Positions 55,857 to 64,000 of a stretch of DNA of 64,000 bases are shown piece after piece; position 1 is the stretch's first letter; each line of letters begins with the position of its first letter. This DNA comes from Phoronis australis (Eukaryota > Phoronida > Phoronidae), in the NCBI GenBank assembly GCA_002633005.1, contig NMRA01000120.1, forward strand, positions 828,371 to 892,370. Direction: 5' to 3'. The position numbers and the translations under genes are program-made. Under the pieces are notes generated by a model that worked only from the letters and a program-made list of their open reading frames with translations, was not told the origin of the DNA and did not search any database.

Positions 55857-56047
55857 AGTGCACGGTTATCTCAAATTTGTCCATAAATCCCACGTAATCG
55901 GTAAGGGTCCCCGTGTATTCATATATCCCTTCGTGGAGTGGACCCGCGTTGAACGCCTTCACCGCGAACTGAAGCTTCTGAATCTTGACGTGCACACCTT
56001 CCTTTAGATTTGGCGGGAACACCCATGTGTGCCTTATGAACGGAAGC
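55857..56047 (-). CDS. Gene A exon: second part of the cysteine-free domain
   Basis: The exon has 191 bases, phase 2 start and phase 1 end, acceptor TTCTTTAAG and donor T|GTGAGT. It encodes LPFIRHTWVFPPNLKEGVH, LQFAVKAFNAGPLHEGIYEY and FMDKFEITVH. Paralog of gene B 8024-8214. Confidence 0.87.
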
Positions 56048-57597
56048 CTTAAAGAAAACAGAACTTGATTTCGTGACGTCATTAAACTTTACTCTGAGAA
56101 CATTCATCTTCACTAAAGCTCAAAAGATTTTACATACGTGAAGTGTCCTCTTCTTTTACCTAAAAATCAACAATTTGTCGCGGCTTGTTCCTCTCTCTGG
56201 TTAGAGGCGATTTCTGGGTTTGGGCAAAATTGACACGTCGTTATTTCTTAATACGTTTTCTTGTCACAGCGAGTCATTCCATGTGATGAGCGTGATCTTT
56301 TGCAATAACCAACGCCTAGAAACTACTCCCCAGCTGAGCAAGAAAGAAGTTGATACCAATATGATAGTGATGAGTGACCTACACTAAAAGTTCGTGTTGT
56401 AAACGGAAGGCAGGTTCATGGCTGCCTTAAGGACTCATGAAAGGACAACATCAAGAATGATTAACTGTGAACTTGATTTTTGATCGCCATCCTTGATAAA
56501 CGCAACTACGACACGTGTGCCCGGATCTCACATTGTGGGTCAAACATCCTAAAAATGCACAATTACATGTTTTCATTAAAGACCCTATCTGCCACATCAG
56601 ACTCGTTCTCAAAACATCAAAGCATGTCCTAAGAAACGGACAAATTTGGTCGAAAAAAGTGCCTCGCCAACGCAACATCCACAATCGCAACACCCTCCAT
56701 GGAGTTCTTAATGAGACTGAAACTGGTGTCTACGTGTTGCTACAACGCACCAGGTTTTCATCAAGTTTATGTGGCCATTTTGTTCAATTTTGAGAACGCA
56801 TGCCTTCCGAGAACTGGTTTGATGGGACAGGGGGCAATTATGAACAAACCAATCCGTCGATAAAGCGGTATTTTCAGTTTAGACCACCTTACTGCAATTG
56901 GTTTCAATTCGTTCTTTATTCAGATGAGAAATGATTTCGGTGTTTGTAGAGATCTGAGTATTCGTTCCCCTTTGAAACCATGATAGCCGCAAGCCAAGCC
57001 TCTAATTGCCTCTAATCGATAACGATTTATTAGGGTTATTTTGAAGCCGCGAAATCCCTTCCAGTTGAGCTAAGCAACAGGTTGGACCAATTTCACACAC
57101 TCAGGTTGCATACGTTCGGTATAGGTCCCGTTCCAGCAACAAATAGATAGTAACGATAAGAAATCAAAAGTTGTTTTGTTGCAGAAGGTGGATTAGTCAC
57201 AGTTTCAAAAACAGTCGTTACAAACACAGTGAGCATTAGTATAATTAATTCACAAAAATAAACCCAAATGATTTCTCTGTAGCGTAATATAGTGCTATCG
57301 GTCGACCGTGACATGCACCTAAGTGTTGCATCCTCTACCTTGGCTAGAAATGAGTTGCCGCGATTCTCTCTCATTCAGCAGAGCAACGTTTAATTTCTCG
57401 TGAATAATATGCTCTTTTTGTGAACGGCACTGTACGATTGATATTTCGCAAATAAGTTGCCCAAATCTAAAAGTCGTGTTTATGAACGGAAAATGTGTCC
57501 ATGTGGACGTTATGTTGTTTATTTTCCCAGGAGTCCTTGACAGATTTGTTCTGTCAGTAGAACGCCCCACGGTAAATTGTGTTCAAAATCTACTTAC
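56048..57597. other. Gene A intron, nothing recognised
   Basis: No exon or well-formed repeat was seen. Several short open frames on both strands overlap one another and lack matching splice sites. Confidence 0.4.
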
Positions 57598-57712
57598 GCT
57601 GCGCCCATTATAATCTTCAAGTTAAAATCAGAGCCAGCGACGATCGTACGTGGTTGATATCTTTTGTTATTTGCCGGATACACAAGTTTGGTAAATGCCT
57701 CTTGAATCTTAC
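57598..57712 (-). CDS. Gene A exon: first part of the cysteine-free domain
   Basis: The exon has 115 bases, phase 1 start and phase 2 end, acceptor GAATTTCAG and donor GC|GTAAGT. It encodes KIQEAFTKLVYPANNKRY, TIVAGSDFNLKIIMGA. It has the same length and phases as gene B 11,412-11,526. The open frame in this exon is too short to stand out without the paralog. Confidence 0.86.
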
Positions 57713-58530
57713 CTGAAATTCAAATCGGGGATAATTACATTAACCTCGTTATAAAACATTATTACACCAACTAAATCGGTTTAAAAACTGTTTTACGTCC
57801 AAGAAGCGTACTTTTGATACCGATATACAATTATAATCTCAACTTCTTTGATTCTTTTTCAAGTGAGAATCAATTCCTGGTTTGGCACTTCATTATTCCT
57901 TGATATTAAGCTCGGTGCACAAAATGACACATCGTGATTCAACTTACAGAGCATGTGGTCTCAAAGAATAGCAAACCTAGTACACTCCTTGACCGAACTA
58001 TCTGATCTTTCAAAGCCTAGAATGTGCAATTCGACAAGGATCAATTTAAGGTCTAAAACAAAACTTTATTTTAGTGATGGGAGGCGGGTTTTTAGCCAAC
58101 TTTTAAAGCAAAGATATACAAGTAGATTCAACAGACCTCCAAGCGGAAGGAACAATTTCGTTTTCAATTGAATAGAATGATTACAAATATTTTTAAGTCC
58201 GGCCTGCACGCCACCTGTTGGCCGTATCGTATGACCTAATGAACAAATGCCTGAAAAGATTTATATATAATAATGTCTGTACGTTTAATTCACGCAGACA
58301 AGAAATGCTCTCCAAAACGAGGCTCACTACGATGGCTCCGTAAAATTGCTAGTCGGCATTGTTGAGTTCCGCGTTGCTCGAACGGCGTTAAAAAATACGG
58401 ACATTCAACTGCCTTTTTTCAATTCCTAGAGACGTTGAGACTCGGAAGCGTTGGGTCGTTGCCATACGCCCCGACGAAGGAAAATATTTCCGGCTCATGT
58501 TTTCGAAAGTTTGGTCACATTTTATAATGT

Positions 58531-58572
<42 letters not shown>

Positions 58573-58695
58573 CTAAAAAATAAAATATAATATAGTATAT
58601 ATATATACATATAAATACGTTTGCCTGCCTGCCTGTCTTTCTGCCTGTCTGTCTGTCCGTCAGTCCGTCCGTCCGTCTGTCTGCCTCTCTGTCTG
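58531..58695. repeat. Compound microsatellite: (AC)n, (TA)n, (TGCC/TGTC)n
   Basis: About 39 bases of AC dinucleotides, then a TA-rich stretch to about 58,620, then some 75 bases of TGCC, TGTC and CGTC tetranucleotides. The minus-strand frames rich in Thr-Asp-Arg-Gln are only this repeat translated. Confidence 0.93.
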
Positions 58696-58768
58696 TCAAT
58701 TTTATTGCTCTTCAAAAGTCTCTCAATTAACTTAGTTTTCAATTTCATTTAATTCCCAAATTTAATGG

Positions 58769-59059
58769 ATATGCAGATTCAACACACGACAATTTCGTTA
58801 TTGACAATCTTTATTCCGTTTCATTCATGTGTTTAGAATAAAACTCTACACTCAACGGAACATTGATGAAGTAACTGACCAAGAGACATGATTAAAACGT
58901 ACACGATATTTCGGAACATTCTTGTTTTAATCATGTCTGTTGGTCAGTTACTTCATCAATTCTCCGTTGAGTGTAGAGTTTTGTTCCGAAAATATGAACG
59001 AAGAGGAATAAAGACGGTCAATAACGAAAAGTGTCGTGTGTTTAATCAGTTCTGCATAT
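58769..59059. mobile_element. Long foldback element, about 130-bp arms
   Basis: The left arm (58,769-58,898) and right arm (58,924-59,059) are inverted copies with scattered mismatches and a loop of 25 bases. The inner 60 bases are almost perfect. A transcript would form a long hairpin. Probably a foldback transposon; a hairpin RNA source is a less likely alternative. Confidence 0.85.
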
Positions 59060-59643
59060 CGGAAAACTTGCTCCCGAAGTACAGCCAAATTTAATGGGTA
59101 CCTTTTCAGTAACCCATGAAATTTTTTGTAAAATGTCTTCTGTTTAGGCGGCTGCAACGGAAAATTAATAAGACTCCCACTTCATGGCAGATTTGTAGTA
59201 GAAAAGGATCAACATGCAAAATTCGAGAATTGGAAAAACTCAACGATAAATTATTTTTGGGTCGAACCCCTTTAAAACTATAATACTCTTTTTTTGGATA
59301 GGCACTATGCACTCATGCCCAAATTTAAGTACATACATGACCCGAAACTCGTTGAAATTCTTCCCATAAATGATTTCCGCATATTATTTCTTTTTGAGTT
59401 TATTAAGGTTGAACTGTCATGATGTAAAAAGCATTAATGACCAATCCCAAGCTACCNCCCCCCCCCCCCACCCTAGTAAAAAGTCACCTGCAACTTGTTG
59501 TTTGTTGGGTAAAATGAAGGCTTGGAAACGCAGACGACGGTGTGCCAAGAATGTTGCGATCTGATTGGTCAGTTACGCACGCGGTCAAAACTCTGGCAAT
59601 AGGTCAATTCTTGCCCACAATAGTCAGGTCCGATATAACTCAC

Positions 59644-59799
59644 TGGGATTTTTCTTTAACTCGATACCATCTGCTGGCAGCATCTGCCCTGTTTTGGGAT
59701 TGGTCTGTCGACACACTAACTTCCAGGACGGACGATAGTCTTTCTCTTCCGTTTTCGTTATGTGTGCTTGGCCAGCAATTCCAAATTTTATTGTTTCCT
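59644..59799 (-). CDS. Gene A exon: second half of the second Ig-like domain
   Basis: The exon has 156 bases, phase 1-1, acceptor CTTATAG and donor A|GTGAGT. It encodes ETIKFGIAGQAHITKT, SWKLVCRQTNPKTGQ with the distal cysteine, and LPADGIELKKNP. Paralog of gene B 12,638-12,793. Confidence 0.88.
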
Positions 59800-62700
59800 C
59801 TATAAGAAAGAATTGAAGGTTTACAGGAATAATAATGTCCTTGGAGACTATCTACAAACCACATAGGCAGTTGGAGCTGGGGGTGGGTAATTACAAGCCA
59901 CCGTAGACTTTGGTCTCCTTAAAAGATGAAATGTCATTTACTTGACGCGAAGCCAGACATATCCTTGTCATTTCGGTTATCGTTTTCTATGGTTGCAATG
60001 TAACTCAAAGTCATTTTTATGCAATCATTGACTTTCACGGAGATCGATATGCTGACTTTTAGACCTAAAAATGAGATAGTGACCGAGGCGGAGTCGACGT
60101 GATTGTCGCAGTTTTTGAGGTCAGTGATTGTGTAATATTCCTACACCATTACATGAGTACATCCGCTACGTAAATCATGAAGAGAGGCTAAGTTTGGTCT
60201 TTTGGTCGTATATGGACCACTCGTTCGGTCAGTGAGCTGACAGTATTTGCCGAAACCCTTGTGACGAGATTTTGAAAAACTTCCAGATGCTCGGAATGGA
60301 CAAAAGAACAATAGTTTACATTTTAGAACGATGACATACTTGGCTCACACAACGGACGTTTTAATGCAAAAAAATCGACAGGGGTCATTTGGTGTCAATG
60401 TGGGATTGCAAGTTGCGTGTGAGCACACTCAAAGTGCGTGCGCTGAAGTCCTCTTAAATAAAGCGTATTGGAAAGTCAATGAACAGTTTAGCCTTTAAAA
60501 ACACATCTCTTGTACAATAGCGCGACGTAATGGTGGGAACAGACTAGCCTAAGCACCAGCTCAAACAAAGCGGAAAGGTAGGCCTACATCGACATCAATC
60601 AGAAGAAATTCCGAGTACGCTGCAAAATACTAGTTGAGAGTGCTGAAACTAACCAAATCAAATTCCAACGGTACTTATGGCATTATAAACAATCTTACTT
60701 TGTTTCTCTTCTTTCTACCTCTTTGTAAAATCGACAAATTATGTCGTCAGCCGTCTTACGCTCACAGATTTTGACCAGCCAATGAGCCAAATGAATGCCT
60801 TACTTAGTCCATGAGTTTACCACAAGGTGAAAAATGCAAATGGCGGAGTGACAAGCGAATAAAAAAACGTCGAATATACCTGTTTTGATTCAGTCTCGGT
60901 TTGTCGACTAGGAACTGCCTTGGTGCGGATTTGTATTCACCTTAAGTGTGGTTGGTGTTGTGCTGGAGGCTTGCGAAATGACAGAGACGTTCGAATCTCA
61001 GTGAAGAAACTTTAAAATTTTGAAACGGTGTTACCATAACATAGGACTGTGAAATAAAGTTTTATAACTCCAGTGATTTTCCTACATCCTACAACAAAAT
61101 AAAATCTGGACAGATTATGGAGGTGCAAAGTCGTATTTCGAAGTCACTGATTCGCCATGTTGACTGCGCACACCATACCTTCATATTGGCCGCTGCTGTT
61201 TAATTTCTTTTAAAAATTGTTATCTCGTCTCTACCGGAATCTTTTTACTCGTAAGCCGTTACGCCACCAGCATGTCACTGAACTCGGAAGTCTCTTAAGC
61301 CTTTTCATGTCATACGGATTCTGATGTTACGTATGTTTCAAATGACTGTAAAATATAAACCAACGAGTGAATTTAAACCAGCATCAAGGCATCGTAGTTC
61401 CCGTCATGCTATAGTCAGTGCTCAATTCAAGCAGAGCTGAAGGCCCCTCGAAAATTATTCCCAGATTTTGGAAACTGGACATAAATCAAAACAATCCCGA
61501 TATGGGGGCAATATTTTTGTTGAGTGTGCTGGTACTAACAAAATCCAATTCCCGTATGATATTTATGGAACAGTAAACGGTCTCGATCGGTTGTTTCGCT
61601 TCTTTTTACATTTCTGAAGCAACGACGCTTTAAATCATGACCTAGTGACGTCATGTTATAATTACTTATGATGACAATCTCGCGATACAAGATCTATATT
61701 TTAGGCTACAATAAACAGAGCTTGCATATCACAAAAGTACCCGGAATCAAAAGTGCGTGCGTTTGACAATAAGGGGCAGATTTTCGTTTTGGCGACTAGC
61801 CGAGGCCAAACTTCACTCTTGAGTTTTAGTGCAGTGAAAGCAGGATGCCGTGGAATATTCAATCTTTCTGGCTTTCAAGGGAAGGAATGATACAAGTGTT
61901 TCAAAAGTGTATTGCCTGGGAACGGGTTTCTTCCAAGATTTGGAAATGGCAAAGAGCATGTCTAGAAGTTTTGTAAAAATCGCCGATTGATCGCTTGAAT
62001 ACGGTGTGTAATTAAGTTAGAGGTGATTGTTCACAGTGGAGTAAAGAATATTCTTCTTCGATACCTACACCTGTATGGTTTTACTAGGCTATTGAAAATC
62101 AATTCCAGTTCCTTATAATTCCGCTAGAAAAGACGAAGGTGCGATGTGGCGGCAAAGGTGTTTCTCAAGATTGAGATGTAATTGTGCATTAGAACATTGT
62201 ACGGAAAAATGACGAATTGTATCGAATGAGTGTGAGCCTATAAGCTAAATGAATGCATATAGTTTACGAGTTCACCGCTAAGTGAAAAATGCAAATGGCG
62301 GAGTGACATGCAAATAACAAAGCGTCGAATCTTCCAGTCAGTAAGTTCTTTCGAAGGGGTTACTTTCGTGCAGTTGTATGCTGATATAAAAGTTCTTCAC
62401 GTGATCGTAGTGTCGATGTATGCAGGTTAATATTTGACTTTTGAGTTTGAGAGTAGCATGTATGACAGTATATTTTACAGTTTCTAGTGTACGGATTTCC
62501 AACTCTATATGCATTCAGTACTAGTTTAAAGACTAATCACGCAGAAAACGTTTTCAAAATGACAAAATGTTCTCTGACTTTCAGTGCACGTTATGTGGGC
62601 GCATGCATACTAAGCATGCTGACACGCAGCTTGCGATCTAATTGGTTTTACCAAAAAGTGGTTGTCGATTGTTTTGAATTAAAATCGACTGTTGTAAGGT

Positions 62701-63089
62701 CTCAAAACATTATTATATCATTCCTAAAACTTATTCGATTGCTAACTGCATTTTTTTCAAAATGTCCCCACGACTTTTGGGTAAAAACTGGCACTGCAAG
62801 TGAGTGACTGACACACGATAGAAAGCCTAAATATACTCGTTTTAAGAGGATGTAATCACAACAGAAACAGTGTATGAACACCACACAATTATTGTATTTT
62901 ACAGCAGGTGATTGTGTTGATTTCCAGACCCTAAAAATGCGATAATTATTATTTTTTAGGTCTGAAAACCAATTTATTAGCCACGGTAAAAGTCAATGAT
63001 AGTTTCTATCTACCGATTGTCCATGAAACTAGTTTTCGAAAGGCATTACATATTTGACGTAACTCCCCGGAAGTGCCACAACGTTTCAC
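59800..63089. other. Gene A intron with internal duplication
   Basis: Two segments repeat: 60,590-60,880 resembles 61,480-61,650 together with 62,270-62,340 (AAAAATGCAAATGGCGGAGTGACA, then AACGTCGAAT). No exon was recognised; the plus-strand open frame at 62,487-62,807 has no family resemblance. Confidence 0.5.
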
Positions 63090-63284
63090 CTAATACCGGC
63101 ACAAACTGTATCCGGTCCGATTCCTCCACCAGTTCGGTCATCTCTGGTTGTCCAACCTTCTGCCATACGTAAGAGATTCGTTGAAACGGGTAAGACTCGT
63201 GAAATGGCTGACAAGGGATTTCCGCTGTCTGACCTGGATAAGCATATGACGCTGGTCGTTTAAATGCGGTTTTCTTTCTCATGT
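63090..63284 (-). CDS. Gene A exon: first half of the second Ig-like domain
   Basis: The exon has 195 bases, phase 1-1, acceptor TGTTGCAG and donor G|GTGAAA. It encodes MRKKTAFKRPASYAYPGQ, AEIPCQPFHESYPFQRISYVWQ and SDRIQFVPVL. The second cysteine of the gene B version (HESC) is a tyrosine here. It is the first gene A exon in the window; the I-set domain and signal peptide must lie further right. Confidence 0.87.
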
Positions 63285-64000
63285 CTGCAACATTGAAAAT
63301 GTTTATTATCAATAACTTGCCAATGCTTTGATTTATACCAGATTTCCGTAGCTAACACGATGCTATTATCCACATGAAGCCAAATCTTTAGCCAGGCACT
63401 GTATAAACTGAATAACTGATATCCTGGCGTCATTTGCCCGGGCAATAGTATTGTGCAAAAATCAGATATTCCGTGTAAACTTCTTTAATTCTGGTAAGTT
63501 TATGGTTCGCACGTGCACTCAAGGTAGATTTCCTCGGTTGCGTCTTGGGTAAATAATACCAAGGAGTTTTCTCAAGGGAACACCTGTCTTGTAAATAAGT
63601 TTTTACAAACACGAAGTTATGATTGTTAAAGTTCAATAATGATTTGCATCAATAATGATGAAATTTTGGGGTATGACCCCCCCCCCCCGTTCCCCTCATT
63701 TCTTTGCAGAATGTCGCGGACTGTTTTATGATTCCCAAACAAGAACCTGTTTATTTGTTTCCGTTGAGTAATTAGTTAACTAATCAACTGAATTTTTGGC
63801 TTTTGTTCCGTGGCAAGTAAAATGAAGTAGAAACGTAAAATATGCAGAAAATAAGTAGACCGGAGTTATGCTTGTGGAACTCAATTTGGCATTTTGTTTA
63901 CAAATCTAGTACCTCCAATAGCTTCCCAGTGTAGCAACAGACAGAATGTGAACTTTTCACCACGATATGAGTACAGTGCGATTGCAATAGTTATCGTCTA
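63285..64000. other. Gene A intron reaching the window edge
   Basis: No exon was recognised. A run of 13 C bases lies near 63,680. Confidence 0.4.

Larger units (their letters stand above)
57713..59643. other. Gene A intron with microsatellites and a long foldback
   Basis: It contains an (AC)n tract (58,531-58,569), a tetranucleotide tract (58,621-58,695), a foldback (58,769-59,059) and an ambiguous base at 59,457 beside a C run. No exon was recognised. Confidence 0.5.
26575..63284 (-). other. Gene A locus: Ig-like receptor with a tandem array of sushi exons
   Basis: This entry summarises the gene whose exons are listed separately. The 5' end lies right of the window. In order, the exons give the second Ig-like domain (63,284 + 59,799), the cysteine-free domain (57,712 + 56,047), the last Ig domain (54,715 + 51,626), a series of sushi-like exons from 50,713 to 29,619, and one terminal exon with transmembrane segment and cytoplasmic tail (27,206-26,575). 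All intact sushi exons are phase 1-1, so the frame survives inclusion of any subset. The protein is a type I membrane protein. Whether the array is spliced together, alternatively chosen, or contains several transcription units cannot be told from sequence. The domain mix suggests adhesion, self/non-self recognition or immune binding; this is inference. Confidence 0.8.

Noticed and set aside
58388-58748. Minus-strand open frames rich in Thr, Asp, Arg and Gln
   Set aside because: They are the TGTC/TGCC and AC microsatellites translated.

Overview
This window looks like a piece of an intron-rich invertebrate animal genome. The coding content is short exons with GT-AG boundaries on the minus strand, separated by long AT-rich introns full of decayed transposons (LINEs, a hAT relic, an LTR, foldback elements) and microsatellites. 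A marine invertebrate, perhaps an anthozoan cnidarian (coral or sea anemone), is my best guess. That rests on overall flavour only and is weakly supported. Nothing suggests bacteria, plasmid or phage.

Two paralogous genes lie head to tail on the minus strand. Both encode cell-surface proteins built from immunoglobulin-like (Ig) domains followed by sushi/CCP-like domains. Gene B (about 24.8 kb down to 931, continuing off the left edge) has candidate 5' exons at 24.8, 23.9 and 20.7 kb. It then has an I-set Ig domain (17.08 + 15.9 kb), a second Ig-like domain (13.8 + 12.8 kb), a cysteine-free beta-rich domain (11.5 + 8.2 kb), a further Ig domain (6.9 + 3.6 kb) and two sushi exons (1.66 and 1.24 kb). 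Gene A (entering from the right edge, 63.28 kb down to 26.575 kb) repeats the same exon series with matching lengths and phases: 63.28, 59.80, 57.71, 56.05, 54.72, 51.63 and 50.71 kb.

Gene A then differs strikingly. Between 50.7 and 29.6 kb it carries about 20 sushi exons in tandem: 18 intact, one cut by an assembly gap, one dead. Every intact one starts and ends in phase 1. A single terminal exon (27,206-26,575) gives a short stalk, one transmembrane helix and a roughly 150-residue cytoplasmic tail with no recognisable enzyme domain. Because all sushi exons are phase-compatible, any subset can be joined in frame. The transcript may therefore be one very long sushi stalk or a set of alternatively spliced receptors. 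The exons fall into five sequence classes, and whole blocks of exon plus intron have been duplicated recently. This array is the most interesting thing in the window. It has the shape expected of a diversifying recognition receptor (immune, allorecognition or adhesion), but no function can be proven from the sequence.

The remaining sequence is introns and the interval between the genes. It holds LINE relics (22.0-22.9 kb plus, 28.6-29.5 kb minus), a hAT relic (41.8-42.4 kb), an integrase-like relic (52.9-53.1 kb minus), a probable solo LTR (33.8-34.3 kb), a 1.7-kb element with inverted ends and TTAA flanks (45.4-47.1 kb), several foldback elements, a possible tRNA-derived SINE, a 29-bp minisatellite and a 479-base assembly gap at 35,916-36,394.
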